Assembly (NCBI GenBank): GCA_047622145.1
Contig: JBLHMO010000049.1
Location: forward strand, 1-21,485
Source: Litorivivens sp047622145
Lineage (GTDB): Bacteria; Pseudomonadota; Gammaproteobacteria; Pseudomonadales; Spongiibacteraceae
DNA length: 21,485 nt
Direction of reading: 5' to 3'
Within the stretch, counting starts at the first letter, position 1, and each line of letters starts with the position of its first letter. A program made the position numbers and the translations under genes. Below are positions 1 to 7,129 of this stretch, one piece after another. The notes below the pieces were generated by a model, which saw only the letters and a list, made by a program, of their open reading frames with translations, ran no database searches and had not been told where the DNA came from.

Positions 1-2
1 TT

Positions 3-467
3 CGCGGTACTGCCATGCGCTCTGAGCCAACCATGTACGCTGGCCGCGAGCAGGTAAACCCACAGGCCGGTATTGATTGCGCCAAAGACGTGTACAAGCA
101 AGCTGGCATCGTTAATCCGCGCAAAGAACTAGATTGCGCCGAGGTCTACGTGCCGTTCTCATGGTACGAGCCGATGTGGTTGGAAAATCTAGGCTTCGCC
201 GATGTCGGTCAGGGCTGGAAACTGACCATGGAAGGGGCCACCTCGCTAGATGAAAAAGGTGACATCCCATGGAACTGTTCCGGTGGTGTATTATCGTCAA
301 ACCCTATCGGTGCGTCCGGTATGATTCGCTTCGCCGAAGCGGCTCGTCAGGTACGCGGCGATGCTGGCAACCACCAGGTTGACGGCGCCAAGCTGGCGCT
401 GGGGCATGCCTACGGTGGCGGCGCGCAGTTTTTCGCCATGTGGGTGGTCGGATCAGAAAAAGCCTAA
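3..467 (+). CDS. Thiolase-superfamily protein, SCP-x/lipid-transfer type (5' truncated)
   Basis: The reading frame is open from the left edge, so only the C-terminal ~154 residues are present; the ATG at 15 is internal. The fragment carries the C-terminal thiolase landmarks NCSGGVLSSNPIGASG and GHAYGGGAQFF, the arrangement of SCP2/lipid-transfer-type thiolases. Thiolases normally have a His in a HPxGxxG motif, and here that position is Asn (NPIGASG). There is no C-terminal CxGG either; the equivalent stretch is HAYGGG. Family knowledge: lipid-transfer proteins of this kind in actinobacterial sterol catabolism (Ltp2, Ltp3, Ltp4) act as retro-aldolases on side-chain CoA thioesters rather than as Claisen thiolases. 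It lies 65 bases before a FadD19-like ligase on the same strand, so the two are probably co-transcribed. The aldolase role is inference, because the N-terminal nucleophile region is outside the window. Confidence 0.85.
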   Translation, partial: RGTAMRSEPTMYAGREQVNPQAGIDCAKDVYKQAGIVNPRKELDCAEVYVPFSWYEPMWLENLGFADVGQGWKLTMEGATSLDEKGDIPWNCSGGVLSSNPIGASGMIRFAEAARQVRGDAGNHQVDGAKLALGHAYGGGAQFFAMWVVGSEKA

Positions 468-487
468 GCGAAATGGCGTAAAACCTA

Positions 488-510
488 ACCGGCCACAGAG
501 AGTGGCCGGT
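488..510 (+). promoter_or_regulatory. Perfect 9-bp hairpin between thiolase and acyl-CoA synthetase genes
   Basis: ACCGGCCAC (488-496) and GTGGCCGGT (502-510) are exact complements around an AGAGA loop. No T-run follows, so it is not a classical intrinsic terminator. It may be an mRNA stability or processing hairpin that sets different expression of the two genes. It ends 22 bases before the ATG at 533, upstream of the GGAAGGG ribosome binding site. Confidence 0.55.
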
Positions 511-532
511 GTTATAAGACAGGAAGGGAAAA

Positions 533-2155
533 ATGCAATTCAACTTAGCTGACATGTTTGAAGTGGTAGCCGACACGGTGCCTGAGCGCGAAGCAATGGT
601 TTGCGGCGACCATCGCACCACCTTTGGCGACCTCGACAAACGCGCTAATAAAATGGCGCATTACCTGGCGACGCAGGGCGTAAAAGCAGGCGACCACGTT
701 GGCCTTTATATGTACAACTGCAACGAGTACATGGAAGCTGTGTTGGCCTGCTTCAAAATTCGCGCGGTCCCTATCAACGTCAACTACCGTTATGTCAAAG
801 ATGAATTGCTCTATATTTTCGACAACGCGGATATGGTGGCCTGCATACATAATCGCGAGTTTACGCCGCACATCGCCGACATTCGCAATGCTGCCCCCGA
901 CTTAAAAACCTTTGTTGCGGTTGACGATAGTAGCGGCGAAGACCTTGCTAGCATTGGCTCGGTCGAATACGAAACGGCTCTGGAAGGGCAGACTGACGCC
1001 CGAGATTTCGGCGAGCGCTCGGCAGACGACTACTTTATTCTGTATACCGGTGGTACGACGGGTATGCCAAAAGGTGTTATGTGGCCGCACCAGAATGTGT
1101 TTTTCGCCGCCATGGGTGGCGGCGGGCATTTCTCGCCAAATGGCCCCTGTGAGAAGCCGGAAGATATCGCAACGCGAGTAGCAGAAAACCCCTTATGCGG
1201 TATCGCACTGGCACCGCTAATGCACGGCGCTTCTTGGTGGTATGCCTGTATCCAGCTGTTGGCGGGTAACAAGCTCGTATTGAACGACAAGAAATCCTTG
1301 CAAGGCGACCACGTCTGGTCAATTTGCGAAAGAGAAAAAGTAAATGCGGTGCAGATAGTGGGTGACGCTATGGCCATACCACTGCTGGATTCGCTGGAAG
1401 CTAACCCTGATCGCTGGGATCTTGGTGCCATCTTCAATGTTGGTTCCGGTGGAGCGGTTTTCTCTGAAGCCAAACAGAGCGGCTTTCGAAAACATTTCCC
1501 GAATGTCTTTATCACTAACAGCTTTGGCTCGTCTGAAGCCGGTCAAATGGGTATGGATAACGGCGAGAAAAAATCTGAAGCCGGTCTGGGTAATGTTACT
1601 CGCTCAGAATTTATGGACGTAATCGTTGAAGAAGAAACGCCACCTCGCCATGCAAAACTTGGCGAGAAAGGTATCTTTGCCCGCTCCGGCTATATTCCTA
1701 TGGGCTACTACAATGACCCAGAGAAAACGGCCAAAACGTTTATCCAGGTAGAGGGTAAAAGGTGGTTGTTGACGGGTGATGAAGCCAAGCTCGAAGACGA
1801 TGGCTCAATCACTGTGTATGGACGGGGCTCTAATTGCATCAATAGCGGCGGCGAAAAAATATTCCCTGAAGAAGTCGAGAATGCACTGAAAGCCCATGAA
1901 GGTATATTCGATGCCTTAGTCGTGGCGACGCCTGATGATCGCTGGGGTAGCAAAGTAACCGCAGTGGTGCAGCTGCGTGATGCCGTTAATCTGACGCTCG
2001 CCGAGATTCAGGATCACTGCCGCAATCATATTGCCGGTTACAAGCTGCCGCGGTCGCTGCATCTTATTGATTCTGTGCCGCGCCAGCCCAGTGGTAAGCC
2101 TGATTATAAAACGGCGAAGGCCTATGCCCTTGAAGGCAAAGGCGAAGTAGCTTAA
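533..2155 (+). CDS. Acyl-CoA synthetase, FadD19-like (AMP-forming)
   Basis: A 540-residue member of the ANL superfamily that would activate a carboxylic acid to its CoA thioester through an acyl-adenylate. Visible motifs are the P-loop YTGGTTGMPKG (171-181), SFGSSE (330-335), the TGD motif (414-416), the hinge region RGSNCINSGGEKIFPEEVE (431-449) and the catalytic Lys522 in PSGKPDY. From memory, the whole protein resembles mycobacterial FadD19 closely, including the VNVNxRYV region, the GGTTGxPKGVMW stretch and the SGGEKxxPEEVEAALK-type hinge. FadD19 is a steroid side-chain CoA ligase needed for C24-branched sterols. The ATG at 533 follows a good GGAAGGG site. The neighbours (lipid-transfer thiolase before, EchA19-like hydratase after) support a sterol or isoprenoid side-chain role. 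The ligase function is secure; the substrate is inferred. Confidence 0.93.
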   Translation: MQFNLADMFEVVADTVPEREAMVCGDHRTTFGDLDKRANKMAHYLATQGVKAGDHVGLYMYNCNEYMEAVLACFKIRAVPINVNYRYVKDELLYIFDNADMVACIHNREFTPHIADIRNAAPDLKTFVAVDDSSGEDLASIGSVEYETALEGQTDARDFGERSADDYFILYTGGTTGMPKGVMWPHQNVFFAAMGGGGHFSPNGPCEKPEDIATRVAENPLCGIALAPLMHGASWWYACIQLLAGNKLVLNDKKSLQGDHVWSICEREKVNAVQIVGDAMAIPLLDSLEANPDRWDLGAIFNVGSGGAVFSEAKQSGFRKHFPNVFITNSFGSSEAGQMGMDNGEKKSEAGLGNVTRSEFMDVIVEEETPPRHAKLGEKGIFARSGYIPMGYYNDPEKTAKTFIQVEGKRWLLTGDEAKLEDDGSITVYGRGSNCINSGGEKIFPEEVENALKAHEGIFDALVVATPDDRWGSKVTAVVQLRDAVNLTLAEIQDHCRNHIAGYKLPRSLHLIDSVPRQPSGKPDYKTAKAYALEGKGEVA

Positions 2156-2163
2156 TAGGAGTC

Positions 2164-2248
2164 GGACGTCGGGTATCTGGCGTCTGACGCTAAGGTGTGC
2201 CAGCTGGAAGGAGGGTTTTTTTCGTCCGACGTCAGACTTCCGACGTCC
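2164..2248. repeat. Imperfect 26-bp inverted repeat rich in GACGTC (REP-like)
   Basis: The left arm (2164-2189) and right arm (2223-2248) pair at 21 of 26 positions, around a ~33-base centre. Both arms begin with GGACGTCGG when read outward to inward, and each contains a further CGTC/GACG unit. It sits in the 153-base gap between the FadD19-like and EchA19-like genes. The centre holds the palindrome CCAGCTGG and a T7 run at about 2216-2222. It looks like an extragenic palindromic repeat, and the transcript would fold into a long hairpin. Whether it is multi-copy cannot be seen from one window. Confidence 0.6.
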
Positions 2249-2308
2249 AGCCACTCAAATAAAACGCCGGAGCCTGCACGCGCTCGCACCTATCTAACGG
2301 AGTCCAAA

Positions 2309-3127
2309 ATGCCCGAACTCGACATAAGTACTAAAAATTGTATCGTCGAACAAGAAGGTAAAACCCTAATTGTTACCCTCAATCGCCCAGAGGCGAAGAA
2401 CGCATTCAGCCCTGAAATGCTATTGGGTATGTACAAAGCTTGGCGTCGACTAGACGAAGACGACTCTCTGATGTGCGCTATTTTGACAGCAAACGGTGAT
2501 ACCTTTTCTGCGGGTATGGACTTAAAGGCTGGTGCCGATGGCGATCAAAAAAGCACAGAAGAATTCATGGAGGTTATGGCGAAAGTGCCAAACGTTCATT
2601 GGCAGGCACTGCTGCGTGACAACCGTCCCAACAAGCCAATTATTCTGGCCGTAGAAGGTTACGCCCTAGCCGGTGGCACCGAAATTTTGATGGGCACCGA
2701 TATTCGTGTCGGCGCCGAAGATTCTGTTTACGGTGTTACCGAAGTTGCGCGCGGTCTGTACCCCATGGCCGGCTCCAGTATTCGTTTGCCACGTCAAATC
2801 CCTTACTGCCTAGCTGCTGAGATTGTGTTGCTTGGGCGCCACGTAACATCCAAGGAGGCGCTGGACTGGGGCTTGATAAATCGCGTTGTACCCAAGGGCG
2901 AAACCTTAAACGAAGCCAAGAAAGTTGCCGAACAAATCGGTAAAACAGGTCCGCTGGCGTTAAAGGCCGTTGTGCGTTCGCTGCGTGAGTTGCAGACTGA
3001 TGTTGCAGAAGATGAAGCTATGCTCAAATCCGACGAATTGGCTGGCCCTGTATTTGCATCGAAAGACGCGAAAGAAGGGATGCGAGCTTTTAAGGAAAAG
3101 CGTCCGGCTGTCTTTACCGGCGAATAA
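2309..3127 (+). CDS. Enoyl-CoA hydratase, EchA19-like crotonase
   Basis: A 272-residue crotonase that hydrates a trans-2-enoyl-CoA in beta-oxidation. I chose the ATG at 2309 (MPELDIST) because AACGGAG lies 7 bases upstream and crotonase homology begins just after it; the frame itself is open from further up, across a repeat. Both hydratase glutamates are present with the usual 20-residue spacing: Glu125 in AGGTEIL and Glu145 in GVTEVARG. The stretch TEILMGTDIRV followed by SLYPM-like GLYPMAGSSIRLPRQIPY closely matches what I recall of mycobacterial EchA19, an enoyl-CoA hydratase of cholesterol side-chain breakdown. The C-terminus ends in a KEGMRAFxEKRxPxF motif typical of the family. A strong terminator follows at 3151-3181. 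Hydratase activity is well supported; sterol specificity is inferred from similarity and from the FadD19-like neighbour. Confidence 0.92.
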   Translation: MPELDISTKNCIVEQEGKTLIVTLNRPEAKNAFSPEMLLGMYKAWRRLDEDDSLMCAILTANGDTFSAGMDLKAGADGDQKSTEEFMEVMAKVPNVHWQALLRDNRPNKPIILAVEGYALAGGTEILMGTDIRVGAEDSVYGVTEVARGLYPMAGSSIRLPRQIPYCLAAEIVLLGRHVTSKEALDWGLINRVVPKGETLNEAKKVAEQIGKTGPLALKAVVRSLRELQTDVAEDEAMLKSDELAGPVFASKDAKEGMRAFKEKRPAVFTGE

Positions 3128-3150
3128 TCTTGGCGATGAGCATACTGGAG

Positions 3151-3181
3151 CGCCTGTTTCGCGAGGAACAGGCGTTTTTTT
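3151..3181 (+). terminator. Rho-independent terminator after the EchA19-like gene
   Basis: CGCCTGTT (3151-3158) pairs perfectly with AACAGGCG (3167-3174) around an 8-base loop, followed directly by seven T residues (3175-3181). It closes the first beta-oxidation unit and lies only 28 bases before the racemase start, so the second unit needs read-through or a promoter overlapping this region. Confidence 0.88.
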
Positions 3182-3209
3182 ATAGCCAGCTTTGTAGGGA
3201 GAGATGCAA

Positions 3210-4349
3210 ATGTCAGGGCCATTAAAGGGCATAAAAATCATCGAAATGGCGGGCATTGGTCCAGGGCCGTATGCAGGCATGCTGCTGGCCGACATGGGGG
3301 CTGAGGTAATTCGTATCGATCGTGCCGCAGCTCAGGCGAACCCGAGTGAGGTAACATCGCGAGGCAAGCGCAGCATAGTGCTGGACCTTAAGAAGTCGGA
3401 ATCGGTCGAGTTAGTGCTGACCTTGCTGAAAAGCGCAGATGCCTTGTTTGAAGGTTTTAGGCCTGGGGTGATGGAGAAGTTGGGATTGGGGCCAGATATC
3501 TGCCTGCAGCGCAATCCACGTCTCGTTTACGGTCGCATGACGGGCTGGGGTCAAGATGGCCCACTGTCGAAAACGGCCGGACATGACATCAATTACATTG
3601 CGGTGACGGGCGCGCTGGATGCTATCGGCCGCGCGGACAGCGGCCCAGTTCCACCGCTGAACCTTGTTGGCGACTATGGCGGTGGCTCGATGTTTCTTGT
3701 TACCGGCATGCTGGCAGCTCTGCTGGAAGCTAAAAACTCAGGAAAGGGTCAGGTTGTAGACGCGGCTATCACGGATGGCGTGATATCGTTGATGGCGCCC
3801 ACTCAGGCCTATCTGGCAGGTGGTACCTGGGAAGTGCAGCGCCAATCGAATTGGCTGGACGGTGGTTCGCACTTCTACGATACCTACGTATGTGCAGACG
3901 GTAAGTATGTTTCGATCGGATCGATAGAGCCGCAATTCTATGCACTGCTCGCAGAAAAGCTTGAATTGGATCTCGGTGAAGGCGGCTACACGCACCTATT
4001 TGAAAAAGACAAGTGGCCACTTTACAAAAAGGCAATCTCAGATCGCATCAGGACTAAAACCCGCGATGAGTGGTGTGGCATAATGGAAGGCACGGATGTC
4101 TGCTTTGCGCCGGTACTCAATATGAATGAGGCCACAGACTATGCGCATAATACGGCCCGTAAAAATTACGTCGAGGTTGATGGGGTGCAACAGTCTGCAC
4201 CAGCGCCACGGTTTTCCCGCACGCCATCAACTATACAGTCAGGACCTTGCGCCGCAGGCGCTCAGACTTCCAGCATTTTGTCCGACGCTGGTTACAGTCA
4301 GCAAGATATACAGGCCTTGGAAACGGCAGGAGTCATCGAACATGAGTAA
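3210..4349 (+). CDS. Alpha-methylacyl-CoA racemase (CaiB/BaiF family III CoA-transferase fold)
   Basis: A 379-residue protein that would interconvert (2R)- and (2S)-2-methylacyl-CoA by deprotonation and reprotonation at the alpha carbon. This lets branched chains, such as the C25 centre of sterol side chains, enter beta-oxidation. Residues corresponding to the M. tuberculosis MCR catalytic set are visible: His125 in GHDINY, Asp155 in GDYGGG and Glu240 in SIEPQFY. The N-terminal GPGPYAGMLLADMGAEVIRIDR is the CoA-binding signature of the AMACR branch, and it lacks the usual transferase context. Two ATGs are possible. The one at 3204 directly abuts AGGGAGAG, whereas 3210 leaves 6-7 bases, so 3210 (MSGPLKG) is preferred. 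Its stop overlaps the next start by 8 bases (ATGAGTAA), indicating translational coupling with the nitroreductase. Confidence 0.93.
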   Translation: MSGPLKGIKIIEMAGIGPGPYAGMLLADMGAEVIRIDRAAAQANPSEVTSRGKRSIVLDLKKSESVELVLTLLKSADALFEGFRPGVMEKLGLGPDICLQRNPRLVYGRMTGWGQDGPLSKTAGHDINYIAVTGALDAIGRADSGPVPPLNLVGDYGGGSMFLVTGMLAALLEAKNSGKGQVVDAAITDGVISLMAPTQAYLAGGTWEVQRQSNWLDGGSHFYDTYVCADGKYVSIGSIEPQFYALLAEKLELDLGEGGYTHLFEKDKWPLYKKAISDRIRTKTRDEWCGIMEGTDVCFAPVLNMNEATDYAHNTARKNYVEVDGVQQSAPAPRFSRTPSTIQSGPCAAGAQTSSILSDAGYSQQDIQALETAGVIEHE

Positions 4350-5061
4350 TCATATGAATAATCCGCTACATCAGCCCACATCGGACGACATGCGCGTCGA
4401 CGATTTTCAGGCACTGGTCAGGCAGCGACGCTCGGTACGCGCGTTTTCGCCCGATTCAGTCGCGCCAGCACTATTGGAATCTGTCTTTAGTGCGGCGCAA
4501 TATGCGCCATCAAACTGTAATACCCAGCCTTGGCAAACGGTTGTCGTTAGCGGTGCGGCCAAAGATAGACTGAAGAAGCGCATCAGCGAAGATTTTGTCG
4601 CTGGTAAAATGACGATGGACTTCCCCTACGACGGCAAGTACGCGGGTGTGTACAAAGATCGCCAATACGCCTCAGCCCATGCGCTCTATGAAGCATTAGG
4701 CATCACCAGAGAAGACAAGGCGGCTCGCGGTGAGGCTTTTTTTCGAAACTTCGAGTTTTTCGGCGCTCCGCATGTAGCCTTTCTTTTTTTGCCGGAACCC
4801 TTTGGTATTCGTGAAGCTGCTGATCTTGGCATGTACGCGCAAAATTTGATGTTAAGCCTCAGCGCTCATGGGCTAGCCAGTTGCCCGCAAACGGCGTTGA
4901 GCTTTTTCGCCGACCAGATACGTGAAGAACTCGATATTCCCGCCTCGCAAAAATTGCTATTCGGTATTTCATTTGGCGCCGAAGTTGTTGGCCATCCCGC
5001 AAACGCATGCCGCACCGAGCGCGCCGATCTAGCCGCAGCGGTTAATTTTATAAACGAATAG
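4342..5061 (+). CDS. Nitroreductase-family FMN oxidoreductase
   Basis: A 239-residue flavoprotein. FMN-binding signatures are visible at RRSVRAF (29-35) and APSNCNTQPW (55-64), and a C-terminal GxxFGxE-like stretch (GISFGAEVVG) is typical of the family. I chose the ATG at 4342 because GGAG lies 9 bases upstream and it overlaps the racemase stop; the frame is open further upstream but only inside the racemase gene. A second in-frame ATG lies at 4354. The physiological substrate of such enzymes cannot be read from sequence. Its tight coupling to a racemase and a crotonase suggests reduction or oxidation of an unsaturated or quinone-like intermediate, or a general NAD(P)H:acceptor role. That is inference. 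Confidence 0.88.
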   Translation: MSNHMNNPLHQPTSDDMRVDDFQALVRQRRSVRAFSPDSVAPALLESVFSAAQYAPSNCNTQPWQTVVVSGAAKDRLKKRISEDFVAGKMTMDFPYDGKYAGVYKDRQYASAHALYEALGITREDKAARGEAFFRNFEFFGAPHVAFLFLPEPFGIREAADLGMYAQNLMLSLSAHGLASCPQTALSFFADQIREELDIPASQKLLFGISFGAEVVGHPANACRTERADLAAAVNFINE

Positions 5062-5072
5062 TAGGTACTCTT

Positions 5073-5858
5073 ATGTCCGTTACGATGTCCGATACCATTT
5101 TACAAAATCTCGACGAAGATGGCGTTTTACTGATTACGCTGAACCGGCCCCATAAGAAAAATGCGTTTAACGTTGAGCAGTGGACGGCTTTTCGTGAGGC
5201 GATCAATGCAGCCAAAGAAAATCCCAAAGTCGCGTGTCTGGTTATTACGGGCGGCGGTACGGATTTTTCTTCAGGTGTAGATCTGAACGACATGGCGAAT
5301 GCCGATGGCGACACCGAGCACCCCTTTGTGTCCAGTGCTAAAGCCCTGCTGGATTTTGACAAGCCACTGATCTGCGCAGCAAAAGGTGTAGCAGTGGGAG
5401 GCGGTGCAACACTGCTGCTTAATGCCGACATAGTATACGTAGGTGAAAGCCTGCGAATGCGCTTTCCCTTCGTGCAATTAGGGCTGGTGCCCGAATGGGG
5501 CAGTAGCTATACCCTGCAGACTATAATTGGCGCGCGCCGTGCTGCTGAACTCATGTATACAGCGGAATGGATTAACGCCGATCGTGCCGTCGAAGTTGGT
5601 ATCGCCACCGCGAAGGTCAGTGACGACGGTTTACTTGATCTCGCGATGGTCAAGGCCCGCGAAATTGCGCAGTGGCCTATTACTTCGCTGGTGGAAACCA
5701 AGCGTTTAATGCGACGGGTGCATTTGCAGTCGGTACATGCAGCCAATGAAATCGAGCAGGAAGTTATGATGCGATTGGCTGGCTCGCCAGAAAATATAGA
5801 ATCGGTGATGGCCTTTTTGGAAAAGCGAACGCCGGATTTCAAACAGTTCCGGAAGTAA
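5073..5858 (+). CDS. Enoyl-CoA hydratase/isomerase-family protein, isomerase-like active site
   Basis: A 261-residue crotonase-fold protein, 11 bases after the nitroreductase. The oxyanion-hole elements are intact (SSGVDLND around 67-73 and VAVGGGATLLL around 106-116). Neither hydratase glutamate is present: the first position is Thr113 (GGGAT) and the second is Phe133 (FPFVQLG). Instead there is Glu141 in LGLVPEWGSS, the position used as general base in delta3-delta2-enoyl-CoA isomerases and PaaG-type enzymes. A double-bond isomerase is therefore more likely than a hydratase. The start at 5073 has only a weak TAGGTA site, and an ATG at 5085 is an alternative. It is part of the racemase operon. 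Confidence 0.88.
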   Translation: MSVTMSDTILQNLDEDGVLLITLNRPHKKNAFNVEQWTAFREAINAAKENPKVACLVITGGGTDFSSGVDLNDMANADGDTEHPFVSSAKALLDFDKPLICAAKGVAVGGGATLLLNADIVYVGESLRMRFPFVQLGLVPEWGSSYTLQTIIGARRAAELMYTAEWINADRAVEVGIATAKVSDDGLLDLAMVKAREIAQWPITSLVETKRLMRRVHLQSVHAANEIEQEVMMRLAGSPENIESVMAFLEKRTPDFKQFRK

Positions 5859-5871
5859 GTGAAAAGACCTT

Positions 5872-6456
5872 ATGCAGAAACATTTTATTTCAGCTCAAGC
5901 CTTACTCGATGATGCCTTTGAACTGGCGGCAATGGTTATTGAAAGCGGCTTCCGGCCTGACTGCATTATCGCGCTGTGGCGCGGCGGTACGCCGGTCGGC
6001 ATCGCTGTACAGGAATTGTTTGAATGCTGCGGCTTGGCGGTCGATCACATTGCCATTCGCACATCGTTGTACAGCGGCGTGGGCCAGCGTGAACGTCGAG
6101 TGAAAGTGCACAACCTAGACTATATTTTCAATAACTTTAGCACCAACAATAAGCTGCTGATTGTCGACGACGTATTTGATACTGGCTTAACCTTGAAGGC
6201 GGTGTTAGCCGAGATTCGTAATAATTTGGGAGTAGGTCAGCAGGGCGATATTCGCTTGGCGGTTCCGTGGTTTAAACCGGCCCGCAATCAAGCGGCGATA
6301 AAGCCTGATTACTATTTGCGTGAAACTGACGACTGGCTGGTGTTTCCGCATGAGATCTGCGATTTGAGTCGTGAGGAAATGGGCGCTAAAGGCGGGCGGG
6401 TGGCCGAGATCGTGGATCGTATGGGAGCCCTCACTGCGAAAAAACCGAGTTTGTAG
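5872..6456 (+). CDS. Phosphoribosyltransferase (purine/xanthine-guanine type)
   Basis: A 194-residue type I phosphoribosyltransferase. The PRPP-binding loop is IVDDVFDTGLTL (97-108), with two adjacent acidic residues followed by the D-T-G core. ALWRGGTPVG (35-44) matches the N-terminal PPi loop. A base such as hypoxanthine, guanine or xanthine is the likely substrate, because DYYLRETDDWLVFPHE near residue 150 resembles the base-binding region of HPRT/XGPRT-like proteins; the exact base cannot be assigned. It starts 13 bases after the crotonase stop, and its TAG overlaps the GTG of the SprT-like gene by one base. It therefore sits inside a lipid-degradation operon but probably has a purine-salvage role. 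Confidence 0.9.
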   Translation: MQKHFISAQALLDDAFELAAMVIESGFRPDCIIALWRGGTPVGIAVQELFECCGLAVDHIAIRTSLYSGVGQRERRVKVHNLDYIFNNFSTNNKLLIVDDVFDTGLTLKAVLAEIRNNLGVGQQGDIRLAVPWFKPARNQAAIKPDYYLRETDDWLVFPHEICDLSREEMGAKGGRVAEIVDRMGALTAKKPSL

Positions 6457-7052
6457 TGGCATTAGCTGACTACGCTGAGCCTCTGTCGGAGGCTCTATTG
6501 GCTGATATACAGCGTGCCTTCGATCAGTCCTATCAGTTGGCCTGTGAAAAGCTGGGGTATGCCGACAAGGTTCCCGAGTTGCGGATGAGCCTGAAAAGCC
6601 GCCGAATGGCGGGGCGGGCCATGCCCCAGCACAATGTGATTGAACTCAATAAGGTCATTTTCCGTAATAATCCGCAGTGGTCTTTTGTTTACGATACCGT
6701 TGCCCACGAGATGGCACATATTGTCGCCAGTAGGCGCTTTCGCTCCCATGCCCATGATGCGCGCTGGAAGGCTGTGGCTGAGACCTTGGGTGCAACGCCG
6801 CGGGCATCTGGCCAGTTTGATATCGCCAATGCCGAAGTTCGAAAACCCGCCAAGGGAAAAACGTACCCCTTTATTTGCGATTGCCAGCCCTTCGATTTTG
6901 GTCCGCAGCGCTTGAGCAATTTCCTGAAAGGCAGTCGCTATCAATGCCGCACATGCAAATCTGAGATCAAACCGGATTTGCGAGATGAACTGGCGTTCAG
7001 CTCGATTAAAAGTCCCTTGAAACGTGCGAGATTGAAACTGCGAGCGGTATAG
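6456..7052 (+). CDS. SprT-like zinc metalloprotease-domain protein
   Basis: A 198-residue protein starting at GTG 6456, which shares its first base with the preceding TAG. HEMAH (84-88) is the HExxH zinc site, with a third His nearby in SHAHDARWK (97-105). C-terminal cysteines at 141, 143, 164 and 167 (CDC and CRTC) form a probable zinc ribbon. This is the SprT/Spartan arrangement, a family linked to proteolysis of DNA-protein crosslinks in eukaryotes; its bacterial role is poorly defined. It is the last gene of the operon and is followed by an inverted-repeat element and a bidirectional terminator. A link to lipid catabolism is not evident. Confidence 0.88.
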   Translation: MALADYAEPLSEALLADIQRAFDQSYQLACEKLGYADKVPELRMSLKSRRMAGRAMPQHNVIELNKVIFRNNPQWSFVYDTVAHEMAHIVASRRFRSHAHDARWKAVAETLGATPRASGQFDIANAEVRKPAKGKTYPFICDCQPFDFGPQRLSNFLKGSRYQCRTCKSEIKPDLRDELAFSSIKSPLKRARLKLRAV

Positions 7053-7061
7053 CTTTGGGGG

Positions 7062-7125
7062 CAGAGTAAAAACTATTTCTCAATCAAGAATAGCTACGTC
7101 GGCCTACAAGATAGTTTTTACTCTG
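7062..7125. repeat. 15-bp perfect inverted repeat, small palindromic element
   Basis: CAGAGTAAAAACTAT (7062-7076) is exactly complementary to 7111-7125, with a 34-base spacer. The outer edge (G-rich, then CAGAGTAAAA) resembles the CAGAGTAAAA/TTTTACTCTG ends I associate with small palindromic elements near REP-type transposases in gammaproteobacteria; that association is from memory. It lies between the SprT-like stop and the terminator at 7130-7164, and holds no coding sequence. Confidence 0.6.
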
Positions 7126-7129
7126 ACTC

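Noticed and set aside
1030..1515. 161-codon minus-strand open frame
   Set aside because: It is antisense to the FadD19-like ligase core, where the P-loop and other motifs are conserved on the plus strand.
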